Shown here piece after piece: positions 39,944-48,082 of a DNA stretch of 48,124 bases. Below the pieces are notes generated by a model. It saw only the letters and a program-made list of their open reading frames with translations, did no database searches and was not told the origin of the DNA. The stretch covers positions 1-48,124 of the forward strand of contig CAZTCR010000024.1 of the NCBI GenBank assembly GCA_964612185.1, read 5' to 3'. The DNA is from UBA1447 sp964612185. GTDB lineage: Bacteria > Bacillota > Clostridia > Oscillospirales > Acutalibacteraceae. A program made the position numbers and the translations under genes. The first letter of the stretch is position 1. Each line of letters opens with the position of its first letter.

Positions 39944-41335
39944 TTACAACTCAACATACTGCGAAGCGGAAACCAGCTTTTTGCCGTCAACCTTGCAAAC
40001 GCACTCTATATAATATCCGACAGCGCTCGCTGGTACGGTACCGGTAATCCGGGTACCGTCAACCGCCAACGGCTGCGAGGTCCACGGGGTAATCATTGTA
40101 TATTTAGCATTGTCGTAGGCAAAGGGTTGTGTCACATAATAAAGTTTGGCGGATACAATCGAAGCCCCGTTTTCCATCTCTGACTCTATTGTGCTGCCCG
40201 CCGGCTGAACCGTAAATGCGGGGATAGGCGGTGCTCCGCGAACGACGCTGTCCGCAAAGGCGAATTCTTCCTCCGGTTCCCAGCCGATATGATGGCCATG
40301 CGGAAAACCGGAAAGGATTGTCAGAGTTGTCCGGCTGTTGTTGGCGTGCGTATCCGCGTAACACTTGCTGTGGGTATTGACGGAGAAGAAAAAGTCATCA
40401 TTGCCAACAAGCCACAGTACCGGCATGGTCACTTTGTCAAAGCGTTCCTGCGCCATCCAAAGGCTTTGCACCGCTTCCCCGGCGGTGATGGGGCCGAAGA
40501 TGCCGTAACTTTCGTTCAGATAGCCGTTGCCGTAGACAGGCACGGCAAAAGCAAAGCGGTTGTCATAACCGATGGCGATGGAAGTGATAACACCGCCCCA
40601 CGAAATGCCGGAAATACCGATTTTGTTCTTGTCTACACAATCGAAGGAACGCAGGATGTTGCCCGCCAGAATCGTCTGACCCACGGCATGGTACATCCAC
40701 TGGTTGTCCGCCTTGCGGTCAGCGGTGGAAAAGCCGTCGTTGTCATAACTGTTGACATACCCTGCCTGCGCAAAACCACCCTGCAGGCCGAAAACCCAGG
40801 CATCTTTTCCGTCGGGGAACAAGCCGGTATTGCTCATCGCAATCGCCGCATAACCCCGGTCATTCCAAGCCTTGACCCAGTCGTAATAAGCGTTTCCACC
40901 ACCGCCGTGCACGAGCACAATCCCGGGGACGGGGTTGCCCGGCGCGGCGTTTTTCGGGAAGCCGATATAAGCGAACACTTTGGTTTTCTGCCCGTCCAAG
41001 GTCATGCCGTCATAAGTAATCGCTTTGATGCCGCTGTATTTGAACCAGTCTATAAAATTTTCAGGCGAAGCGGGCAGATTGTACCGGCTGACCTCTTCAA
41101 ACCCGGGGGTGGTCGCCATGGCTGCCTGATATGCCTGTTCGATTTTATCTTTCTTTTCGCTTAAAGTTTCTTCCCCGGTCCACACGACGGATTCCCCCAT
41201 CCACAAATTCAGTGTCTCGCCGGAAATCGGTGTGCTCGTGCCGCTGAGCAAGCCGGCAAGGAAGGGGATGGTCATGAGCAACGCAAGAATTTTACGAATC
41301 AAAAAAATGTTTTTTATGGGGACACTTCCCTTCAT
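39944..41335 (-). CDS. Secreted alpha/beta hydrolase (acetyl-esterase-like)
   Basis: An exported esterase-like protein of about 463 aa. It has a signal/anchor helix (FLIRKILALLMTIPFLAGLLSG) and an alpha/beta-hydrolase core with PGIVLVHGGGGNAYYDWVKAWNDRGYAAIAMSN (oxyanion region), nucleophile motif GISGISWGG, an acid residue near WLVGNDDFFFSV and the histidine in GFPHGHHIGW. A C-terminal Ig/PhoD-like beta domain (about 370-463) follows. The pattern resembles acetyl xylan esterase / dienelactone-like hydrolases. The start is uncertain: the frame continues upstream to 41398, into trxB DNA beside the N gap, and no strong ribosome site is seen; ATG 41335 is the best of the candidates. Confidence 0.82.
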   Translation of the reverse strand: MKGSVPIKNIFLIRKILALLMTIPFLAGLLSGTSTPISGETLNLWMGESVVWTGEETLSEKKDKIEQAYQAAMATTPGFEEVSRYNLPASPENFIDWFKYSGIKAITYDGMTLDGQKTKVFAYIGFPKNAAPGNPVPGIVLVHGGGGNAYYDWVKAWNDRGYAAIAMSNTGLFPDGKDAWVFGLQGGFAQAGYVNSYDNDGFSTADRKADNQWMYHAVGQTILAGNILRSFDCVDKNKIGISGISWGGVITSIAIGYDNRFAFAVPVYGNGYLNESYGIFGPITAGEAVQSLWMAQERFDKVTMPVLWLVGNDDFFFSVNTHSKCYADTHANNSRTTLTILSGFPHGHHIGWEPEEEFAFADSVVRGAPPIPAFTVQPAGSTIESEMENGASIVSAKLYYVTQPFAYDNAKYTMITPWTSQPLAVDGTRITGTVPASAVGYYIECVCKVDGKKLVSASQYVEL

Positions 41336-41369
41336 CCGGTCAACATGCGAAACGCGGCGAGGCAGCATT

Positions 41370-42454
41370 TTACCTGTGCTTGATAGCCTTCTCCGCATTC
41401 AGCGCGGCAATGGTGCCGTCCGCCACGGCGGTGGTAATCTGCCGGANNNNNNNNNNNNNNNNNNNNNNNNNNNNNNNNNNNNNNNNNNNNNNNNNNNNNN
41501 NNNNNNNNNNNNNNNNNNNNNNNNNNNNNNNNNNNNNNNNNNNNNNTCCGCATTCAGCGCGGCAATGGTGCCGTCCGCCACGGCGGTGGTAATCTGCCGG
41601 ACCGTTTTCTCGCGCACATCGCCGGCCGCGAAGACCCCTTTGACATTGGTCTGCAGGTTTTCGTCGGTGAGGATATAGCCCTGCTCATTGAGCGTCAGGT
41701 CCGGTTTAAACAGCGCCGTTTTCGGTTCGGTGCCGATATAGCCGAAAATAGCGGAGAGCGCGATGCTCTTTTCTTCCCCGGTCTTGGTATTCCGGAGCAG
41801 CGCGGAGGTGACAAAATCCTCCCCCGCGGCGTCCACAAGGTCCCAGTTGAACATCACTTCAATTTTCGGGTGGCTGAGCACCGCCTCCAGAGTGGCGGCA
41901 GCGCCGTTGAAATAGTCGTACCGCCGGATCATCATCACCTTGGATGCGAAATTGGTGAGGAACAAGGCTTCCTCCAATGCCGAATTGCCGCCGCCGGCAA
42001 CCGCGACCACGCTGTTTTCGTACATCGCGCCGTCGCAGGTGGCGCAGTAATGGATGCCCTTGCCGTAAAAATCCGCTTCGCTCGGGATGGGTAGCCGTTT
42101 TGGTACCGCGCCGGTCGCGATGATGACAGCCTTCGGGTTGTAAACCGCCTTTTTCGTTTCCACCGTCTTGACATCACCGGCGAGTGAAACCGCCAGAAGC
42201 GGGCTGAAATTAACAAGTTTTGCGCCGAGCTCCTTTGCCTGCTGAGCCATGCGCTCCGCCAGGTCTTCCCCGGTGATGCTTTGAAAGCCGGGGTAATTTT
42301 CGATCGCCTTGGTGTCGCGCAGCTGGCCGCCGGCGAGCACCGTTTCCAGCAGGACAACATCCAGTTTGGCGCGCGCCGCATAGATAGCTGCCGTTAAACC
42401 GGCGGGACCGCCGCCGAGAATCAGCAAATCCGGCGTCTGCAAGGTTTTTTCCAT
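41370..42454 (-). CDS. trxB: Thioredoxin reductase, interrupted by an assembly gap
   Basis: A FAD/NAD(P)H-dependent thioredoxin reductase. The FAD motif is GGGPAGLTAAIYAARAKLDVVLLE (about 14-37), the redox-active site CATC (Cys137, Cys140) and GQLRDTKAIENYPGF is typical. The C-terminal FAD motif GVFAAGDVREKTVRQITTAVADGTIAALNA runs into the N block at 41447-41546. The bases on both sides of the Ns are the same 55-mer. If the two copies are merged, the frame continues as NAEKAIKHR and stops at TAA 41370-41372, giving a normal TrxB end. The gene is therefore probably intact. It forms a redox cluster with the glutaredoxin and peroxidase genes that precede it. Confidence 0.93.
41392..41601. repeat. 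55-bp direct repeat flanking exactly 100 N (false scaffold gap)
   Basis: 41392-41446 and 41547-41601 are identical 55-mers beginning TCCGCATTCAGCGC and ending AATCTGCCGGA; the intervening 41447-41546 is 100 N. This is what a scaffolder leaves when two contigs overlap by a k-mer length but are not merged. Confidence 0.9.
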
Positions 42455-42487
42455 GGTCCGTTACCTCTCGTGTTTATTCGGATTCAA

Positions 42488-42718
42488 TTATAGCCCGAGG
42501 AGTTCTTCCAGCTTATCCTGGTCAAAACCGAAGACATATTTGCCGTCGATATCGATGGTGGGCAGTTTCCTTTGCCCGGTTTTGACAATTAAATCCTTGG
42601 CTGCCTGCCGTTCCTCCGAAACATTGCGCTCGGTGAAAGCCAGCCCGTTGGCTTTTAAAAACTCTTTGGCGGCCTTGCACATGGAGCAGTCTGTTGTGGT
42701 GTAAACTTTAATTTCCAT
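42488..42718 (-). CDS. Glutaredoxin-like protein (NrdH/YruB type)
   Basis: A 76-aa thioredoxin-fold protein with active site CSMC (Cys11 and Cys14) in KVYTTTDCSMCKAAKEFL, and the cis-Pro and binding motif KLPTIDIDGKYVFGFDQDKLEELLG. The length and LPT...G(F)D pattern fit the NrdH/glutaredoxin group reduced by thioredoxin reductase, which is encoded just downstream. The ATG at 42718 begins the conserved core; a GTG 9 bases upstream is also open. The spacing to trxB is 33 bases, so they are likely co-transcribed. Confidence 0.9.
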   Translation of the reverse strand: MEIKVYTTTDCSMCKAAKEFLKANGLAFTERNVSEERQAAKDLIVKTGQRKLPTIDIDGKYVFGFDQDKLEELLGL

Positions 42719-42807
42719 ACATTTCACGCGGCATTGCCCGGTCCGGCGTACGCCGGAGGCAACGGTGCGCGTTCACCTCTTTCATTCAATAATTTTATTG
42801 GTTTATA

Positions 42808-43284
42808 TCAGCCCAGCAGTTTGACAATATCATCCCGGATGGCTTCCGGTGTGGTGGCGGAGGCATAACGCTTGAGGACTGTTCCGTCCTTGTCCACAAG
42901 GAATTTGGTAAAGTTCCATTTGATGTTTTTGCCGCCGATACCGCCTTTTTCACTCTTCAGGTATTTGTAGAGCGGCGCGGCGTTTTCGCCGTTGACATCG
43001 ATTTTCGCGAAGATGGGGAAGGAAACACCGTAGTTCATCTGGCAGAAATTCCGGATTTCCTCATCGGTGCCGGGATCCTGGTTTTTAAACTGATTGCAGG
43101 GGAACCCCAAAATCTCAAACCCTTTGCCGGCAAGTTCGGTATAGAGTTTTTCCAACCCTTCAAACTGGGGGGTAAACCCGCATTTGCTCGCTGTGTTGAC
43201 AATCAGCAGGACCTTGCCCTTGTAGTCTGCCAGGGATACATCATCCCCGAAGGTGTCTTTAACCGTGAAATCGTAAATGCTCAT
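42808..43284 (-). CDS. Glutathione peroxidase-family peroxidase
   Basis: A 158-aa peroxidase of the glutathione/thioredoxin peroxidase family. The catalytic cysteine is Cys35 in NTASKCGFTPQ (Cys, not selenocysteine), followed by LGFPCNQFKNQDPG and the Trp-Asn motif KWNFTKFLVDKDG of the catalytic tetrad. In bacteria such proteins usually draw electrons from thioredoxin, matching the neighbouring trxB and glutaredoxin genes. AAAGGAG lies 8 bases before ATG 43284; the upstream in-frame extension to 43380 is not supported. Confidence 0.94.
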   Translation of the reverse strand: MSIYDFTVKDTFGDDVSLADYKGKVLLIVNTASKCGFTPQFEGLEKLYTELAGKGFEILGFPCNQFKNQDPGTDEEIRNFCQMNYGVSFPIFAKIDVNGENAAPLYKYLKSEKGGIGGKNIKWNFTKFLVDKDGTVLKRYASATTPEAIRDDIVKLLG

Positions 43285-43376
43285 TTTCCCGGCTCCTTTC
43301 ATCACTAATACATTTTTATTATATAAACGGACGAGAAATTGCCTGTGCTTGAGTTTATTGGATTTACGGCTTTTTG

Positions 43377-45077
43377 TCAATAAGTAACATAAATCTCTGC
43401 CCCGGCGGTGACATCTTTCACCGCGTACCAGGTGATGCCCCCTTCGTTAAACCAACCCGACGGCAGCGTAACCAGCTCCGCCATGGAGACGGCCTGCGGC
43501 AGCGCTGTGCCTTCGCCGCTGACGACCGAAACGGGTGTGTCCTCGCCGCGCACGCTGAAGAGCAGGGAGCGGTCCGAAGCGGTGGCGGTTATTTTTAAGG
43601 TATCGCTGCCCTTGCCGTAGGTGATCATGGTGCCTTGTTTATCTTCTTCATACAAACCAAACTGCTTTTCGCCTTTTTCCGGGTACATCAGTACAGTGGT
43701 ATAATCCGCCGAGAGCGCGGAGCCGTGGCCGTTGACATCGTCGGTTACAGCCAGCGGGAGGATAGCGCCTTTGCGGATGAAGACGGGGAACTCGTCCAGC
43801 GCGAAGGTAAGTTTCTTAATCCCGCCCGTGTAAACCTTGGATTCGTCAAACATGTAAATCCATTCACCCTTCGGGAAGGTCACGGTGCGCTCATTCCCTT
43901 CCTCAAAGAACGGGGCAACCAGAATATCGTCCCCGAGCATATATTGATAGGTGCCCGGCTGCGGGCGCATGGTCGGCTTGACGAGTTCGTAGGAATATGC
44001 CGCCTGGCTGTAGATATAGGGAATCAGCTCATGGTGGAGCAGGACAAACTTGCGGTAGATGTCCGAGGTTTCATCGTCAAACATCCAGGGCCGGTGTTCC
44101 CCGCCGCCGCCGTTTTCCATCACGGGGCAAAAAGCGCCGAGCTGCGCCCAACGGATAAAGACATCTTTGTACTTGTTACCGTCTGTGCGAAAGCCGCCGA
44201 TGTCCGACCCGTAACTGACAAAATTGAAGCGGGAGGAGGACAGCATGTCATTGAGCGCGTGGCGCAGGCCGCCCCAGTCGTTGAAATTGTCGCCCACCCA
44301 GCCGGCAAAGTTGACCTCACGGTCGGTATAAACAAAAGGCAGGCCGACCCGCAGGGCGAAATCGTTGACAGGCCGGCAGGAAATCACGCGGTCGTTGCCC
44401 AGTTTTTCACGCGTGTAGTAGAAAAAGTCGTTGTTAAAATCCCGCTTGTATTCGTTCCAGGTGATGTGACGGCCGCCGAACCCTATCGCCGGCATCAACA
44501 GCATGACATATGGGTCAGCGCCGTCCACTTTCCAGCCGTCGATGCCCATGTTGAGCACATTGTCGAGCTTTTTATGCCACCAGTCCATGGCTTCCGGGTT
44601 CGTATAATCAATAAAAGCGCCCTGGCCGCTCCACCACTTGATTGTTTTGCCGTTGCTTAAAAAGTAGCCCTTGTCCTTGCCTTCCTGAAAACTGGGGGCA
44701 CCCTCGTTGACCATGCAGGTTACCCACAAAAACACGCGCACACCCATGGCGTGAAACCTGTCGATGTACGCTTCCATGTCCGGGTATAAATCGGGGTCCG
44801 GCACGAATTCGCCGACTTCCGTATCCCAGGGGTTATCCAGGTTGACAGCGCCGATGGGGATGCCGTGGTCGAGGTAGTCCTGCACATACTTCATTGCGGA
44901 TTCCTGCGACCCGTCATGTTCCCACACCCAATGTTTGTGTACCCAAGCCGGCCAAATCGGGGGTTCAAGGGTGGGGTCGGGGTTGTCCTTGCCGACGGAA
45001 AAGCCGGTTGCGGAGGAAAAGAAAAACAGCAGCGCGAGTACCCAGGATACGATTCTGGAGGTGATTCTGTCGTTCAT
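43377..45077 (-). CDS. Exported GH31 family glycosidase (first copy)
   Basis: A 566-aa family 31 glycoside hydrolase, a retaining alpha-glycosidase group. It has an N-terminal signal or anchor (IVSWVLALLFFFSSATGFSVG). The catalytic barrel carries GWKVDGADPYVM (likely nucleophile Asp), SYGSDIGGFRTDG (likely acid/base region) and IRWAQLGAFCPVMENGG. C-terminal beta domains have YQYMLGDDILVAPFFEEGNERTVTFPKGEWIYMFD. The usual GH31 N-terminal beta-sandwich is absent, and the barrel follows the signal peptide at once. Homology to the next gene is high over the whole length. The start is uncertain (ATG 45077 or 45086; AAAGGG upstream). Substrate not predictable: glucosides and xylosides are both possible. 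Confidence 0.9.
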   Translation of the reverse strand: MNDRITSRIVSWVLALLFFFSSATGFSVGKDNPDPTLEPPIWPAWVHKHWVWEHDGSQESAMKYVQDYLDHGIPIGAVNLDNPWDTEVGEFVPDPDLYPDMEAYIDRFHAMGVRVFLWVTCMVNEGAPSFQEGKDKGYFLSNGKTIKWWSGQGAFIDYTNPEAMDWWHKKLDNVLNMGIDGWKVDGADPYVMLLMPAIGFGGRHITWNEYKRDFNNDFFYYTREKLGNDRVISCRPVNDFALRVGLPFVYTDREVNFAGWVGDNFNDWGGLRHALNDMLSSSRFNFVSYGSDIGGFRTDGNKYKDVFIRWAQLGAFCPVMENGGGGEHRPWMFDDETSDIYRKFVLLHHELIPYIYSQAAYSYELVKPTMRPQPGTYQYMLGDDILVAPFFEEGNERTVTFPKGEWIYMFDESKVYTGGIKKLTFALDEFPVFIRKGAILPLAVTDDVNGHGSALSADYTTVLMYPEKGEKQFGLYEEDKQGTMITYGKGSDTLKITATASDRSLLFSVRGEDTPVSVVSGEGTALPQAVSMAELVTLPSGWFNEGGITWYAVKDVTAGAEIYVTY

Positions 45078-45122
45078 TTTTATCATCAACCCTTTCTTGG
45101 AACTTGAGGGATGTCGACGGGT

Positions 45123-45158
45123 AAAACAGCAGGGACGGTTCTGTTGAACCGTCCCTGC
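45123..45158 (-). terminator. Terminator after the second GH31 gene
   Basis: A perfect 13-bp stem GCAGGGACGGTTC / GAACCGTCCCTGC (45129-45141 and 45146-45158), followed on the minus strand by TGTTTTACC. It lies 6 bases past the stop codon. Confidence 0.8.
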
Positions 45159-45164
45159 GTGCCT

Positions 45165-46874
45165 TTAATACCGAACCTGAATCTCCGCCCCGGCGGTAAC
45201 ATTTTTCACCGCGTACCAGGTGATGCCGCCTTCGTTAAACCAACCCGACGGCAGCGTGACCAGTTCCGCCATGGAGGCCGCTTGCGGCAGCGCGGCGCCG
45301 CCGGCAAAGACGACAGCGGCCGGTGTGTCTTCACCGTGTACACTGAAAAGCAGCTGCCTGTCCGTCGCGGTCGCGCTCATGCGCAGGGTGCCGTTGCCTT
45401 TGCCATAGGTAATCATGGAACCGGGTTTGCCCTGCTCATACAGACCGAACTTTGTTTCGCCCTTCTTCGGATACATCAGCACGGTGGTATAGTCCTTGTT
45501 GAGTGCAGAGCCGAAACCGGTGATATCATTGGTGATTTCCATCGGGATAATAGCGCCTTTGCGAATGAAAACCGGGTACTCGTCCATGCCGAAAGTGAGC
45601 TTTTTGATGCCGGGGGTATACACTTTGGATTCGTCAAACATATAAATCCATTCGCCCGGCGGGAAGGTGACGGTGCGCTCGGTGCCTTCTTCAAACATTG
45701 GAGCGACTAAGATGTTGTCACCAAGCATATATTGATAAGTGCCGAGCTGCGGGCGCATGGTCGGCTTGACAAGCTCATAGGAGTACGCCGCCTGGCTGTA
45801 AATATACGGAATGAGTTCGGAGTGCAGGTTGGTAAATTTCCGGTAGATGTCCGTGGTCTCCGTGTCAAAGCTCCACGGCGTATTCCCGTCGATGTTGCCG
45901 TTTTCCATCACCGGGCAGAAGGCGCCGAGCTGCGACCACCGGATATAAAGTTCCTTATCTTTTTCTCCGCCCCTGAATCCGTAAATATCCGAGCCATAGC
46001 TGACGAAGTTGAAGCGGGCGGAAGTCATCATGTCGTTGAGCGCGGAGCGCATGCCGCTCCAGTCGCTGTCCTCATCCCCGACCCAGCCGGCAAAATTATT
46101 GTCACGGGTGGCAAAAGTCAGCGGAAGACCTAACCTGAACGGCAGGTCGTCAACGGGCCTTGTGAAAACAACCGTGTCATTCCCCGATTTTTCGCGGGTG
46201 TACTCAAAGAAGTCCTGATAGAACAGTTCCTGGTATTCGTTCCAGGTGATAAAGGGATCGTTTTTGCCGTTCGGGGTGATCAAAACCATAATGTACGGGT
46301 CCGCCCCGTCCAACTTCCAGCCGTCTATGCCCATGTCAAGCACGACATCCATCTGTTTATGCCACCAGTCAACAGCTTCGGGGTTCGTATAATCCACAAA
46401 AGCACCCTTGCCGCCCCACCATTTAGTCGTTCTTCCGTTGCTGACATAATACCCTTTGTCCTTGCCCTCCTGGAAGTTGGGCGAGCCTTCATTGACCATG
46501 CAGGTGGACCAAAGCGAAACCTTGATGCCCATGGCATGATACCGCTGTATCTCGCTGGCCAAGTCGGGGTAAAGATCCGAGTCAGGTACAAAGGAACCAA
46601 CATCCACGGACCAGGGGCGGTCAATAATAATGGAACCCACAGGGATGTTATGCTCCTGATACCCATCCACGAGGTCGCTGATGGATTCCTGTGTGCCCGA
46701 ATTTTCCCATATCCACTGCTCATGCACCCAGGGCGACCATGCGGGCGCCGCAAGGGTCGGGTCGGGGACATCTTTGCCGCCAAGTGAAATGCCGGTAAAG
46801 GATGAAATGAAGTACAAAGTGGTAAGTATTAGCGAAATAAACCTGGATATGATTTTGCCGTTCACAAATGCCAT
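45165..46874 (-). CDS. Exported GH31 family glycosidase (second copy)
   Basis: A 569-aa paralog of the GH31 protein at 43.4-45.1 kb. It has the same plan: signal/anchor ISLILTTLYFISSFTGISLG, then directly the barrel (PWVHEQWIWENSG, SLWSTCMVNEGSPNFQEGKDKGYYVSNGRTTKWWGGKGAFVDYTNPEAVDWW, GWKLDGADPYIM), SYGSDIYGFRGG and the C-terminal beta domains (GEWIYMFDESKVYTPGIKKLTFGMDEYPVFIRKGAII). It lacks the N-terminal sandwich too. GAGGAG precedes ATG 46874, with a TATAAT at 46917-46922. A terminator separates the two genes, so each may be regulated by itself. Catalytic residues look intact in both. Confidence 0.9.
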   Translation of the reverse strand: MAFVNGKIISRFISLILTTLYFISSFTGISLGGKDVPDPTLAAPAWSPWVHEQWIWENSGTQESISDLVDGYQEHNIPVGSIIIDRPWSVDVGSFVPDSDLYPDLASEIQRYHAMGIKVSLWSTCMVNEGSPNFQEGKDKGYYVSNGRTTKWWGGKGAFVDYTNPEAVDWWHKQMDVVLDMGIDGWKLDGADPYIMVLITPNGKNDPFITWNEYQELFYQDFFEYTREKSGNDTVVFTRPVDDLPFRLGLPLTFATRDNNFAGWVGDEDSDWSGMRSALNDMMTSARFNFVSYGSDIYGFRGGEKDKELYIRWSQLGAFCPVMENGNIDGNTPWSFDTETTDIYRKFTNLHSELIPYIYSQAAYSYELVKPTMRPQLGTYQYMLGDNILVAPMFEEGTERTVTFPPGEWIYMFDESKVYTPGIKKLTFGMDEYPVFIRKGAIIPMEITNDITGFGSALNKDYTTVLMYPKKGETKFGLYEQGKPGSMITYGKGNGTLRMSATATDRQLLFSVHGEDTPAAVVFAGGAALPQAASMAELVTLPSGWFNEGGITWYAVKNVTAGAEIQVRY

Positions 46875-47001
46875 AGTCTCGTCTCCTCATTCGTTCGTTG
46901 TTCACACAACAGCAACATTATAGTACCATAACGGTTGGCGGTTGGCAATTACAAATAACATGTACCTTGTGATTTCCGTACCGCTCGGGATGCCAAGCGT
47001 G

Positions 47002-47736
47002 CTATCCCTGTTCCGGTCTGGCCGGGTCATCATAAAAACAGAACCCGGGGAAATCCTCATACAGGTGCGAGGTGTCATTTAAAAAGGCTACTTTGGCTTT
47101 TTCACCATAGATGCCGCCGTTTTCATCATAGAATATGATTTTCGTGATACCTGTGTTGTAGAAGTCAACATCAAAGGCCATGTTCTCCGGCCGGACGGAG
47201 ATGGCCGCGAGCAAGAGGAAGGTGTTGAAGGCACCGTGCGCGATGACGGCGATTTTTTCGCCGTTCATAAAGCACCCGGTGAAGTAACGGATGGCCTCCT
47301 CACCCCTGGCAAACAAGGCGGCATCGTCGGAGGAGTCGGAAGGAAAAACCAGTTTATCACCCTCCACGCCATCTGCCTTTTTAACGGGGTACTTACCGCG
47401 GAAATACGCGAGCGTATGCCCTTCGTAATCTTCATCTACGCCGGTTTCACAAAGGATCGGCAGTATGCTCACCGTTTGGCAGCCATCGTCCGGCTGAACC
47501 TTTGCGATATGCGCGGCTGTTTCCACCGCGCGTTCGAGGCCGCTGGCAAAGATTTCGTCCAGCGCCAAGGATGCCATTCGTTTGCCCGCGAGCGCCGCCT
47601 GGCGTTTGCCGCGTTTATTGAGCCCGGGGTCGCGCGCATCCTCGTTTTCGCGGCGGGGAGCGCCGGTGTTGCCATTTGTTTCGCCGTGGCGTATCAGATA
47701 CATTTCAAAGGCTTTTACGGGTGTTTTGTTGCTCAT
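47002..47736 (-). CDS. Histidine phosphatase family protein
   Basis: A 244-aa member of the phosphoglycerate mutase-like superfamily. The catalytic RHG motif is YLIRHGETNGN at about residue 13-23 (His15 phosphorylated), with a second Arg in FASGLERAVETAAHIA and the distal His in VIAHGAFNTFLLL. The N-terminus has about ten extra residues before the first strand. The substrate is unknown: cobalamin-ribazole phosphatase, sugar phosphatase and phosphoglycerate mutase-like roles are possible. AGCAAGG precedes ATG 47736. It is a single gene with no strong terminator before the GH31 gene. Confidence 0.92.
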   Translation of the reverse strand: MSNKTPVKAFEMYLIRHGETNGNTGAPRRENEDARDPGLNKRGKRQAALAGKRMASLALDEIFASGLERAVETAAHIAKVQPDDGCQTVSILPILCETGVDEDYEGHTLAYFRGKYPVKKADGVEGDKLVFPSDSSDDAALFARGEEAIRYFTGCFMNGEKIAVIAHGAFNTFLLLAAISVRPENMAFDVDFYNTGITKIIFYDENGGIYGEKAKVAFLNDTSHLYEDFPGFCFYDDPARPEQG

Positions 47737-47883
47737 GGTTACCTTGCTGCGGCGGGTGCCGCATTCCTTTCAGAATAGTGTGCTTAAAGTTTAGCATAAT
47801 GTGTATAGAGGCGCAACCGCTTCATATCATTATAATATGCACTCAGCAAAACAGGCTCCATTTAGCCGGTGCTAAAAAAACAG

Positions 47884-47911
47884 TTGCTTTATTCAAGGAA
47901 CATGATATTAT
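47884..47911 (+). promoter_or_regulatory. Promoter of the manganese riboswitch transcript
   Basis: TTGCTT (47884-47889), a 16-base spacer and TATTAT (47906-47911), about 20 bases before the riboswitch. Confidence 0.65.
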
Positions 47912-47928
47912 GGTATGGATACATGTTA

Positions 47929-48041
47929 ACAAAAGGGGAGTAGCTTGAAAGTTTTGGTGATCCCAAAACTTGACCCGCCTGTCAACAACCGTCGATTATT
48001 ATCGGCTGGCAGTGGCCTTATGGGAAGCAAGACCTTTGGTA
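47929..48041 (+). ncRNA. yybP-ykoY manganese riboswitch
   Basis: The 5' core AAAAGGGGAGTAGCTT and the 3' core GGGAAGCAAGACCTTTGG are the conserved halves of the yybP-ykoY Mn2+-sensing RNA, with variable stems in between (GTTTTGG..CCAAAAC and CGGCTGGCAG region). P1 is formed by AAAAGG (47931-47936) and CCTTTG (48033-48038). The 3' half also forms the left arm of the terminator that follows, so P1 and the terminator exclude each other: with Mn2+ bound, P1 forms and transcription continues. The regulated gene, beyond 48124, is probably a Mn2+ exporter (MntP, TerC/YoaP-like or P-type ATPase). Confidence 0.85.
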
Positions 48042-48072
48042 GATTCGTTTCTGCCAAAGGTCTTTTTTTTTG
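48030..48072 (+). terminator. Riboswitch-controlled terminator
   Basis: AGACCTTTGGTAGA (48030-48043) pairs with TCTGCCAAAGGTCT (48050-48063), 14 bp with one G-U pair and loop TTCGTT, followed by nine T. Its 5' arm overlaps the 3' half of riboswitch stem P1. Confidence 0.9.
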
Positions 48073-48082
48073 GTAACAACCA

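Noticed and set aside
40289..41164. Plus-strand frame of 291 aa opposite the alpha/beta hydrolase
   Set aside because: It is an antisense shadow; the minus-strand frame has a signal peptide and a GxSxG-type motif.
42808..43284. Selenocysteine in the glutathione peroxidase
   Set aside because: The catalytic position is a normal Cys codon with no in-frame TGA.
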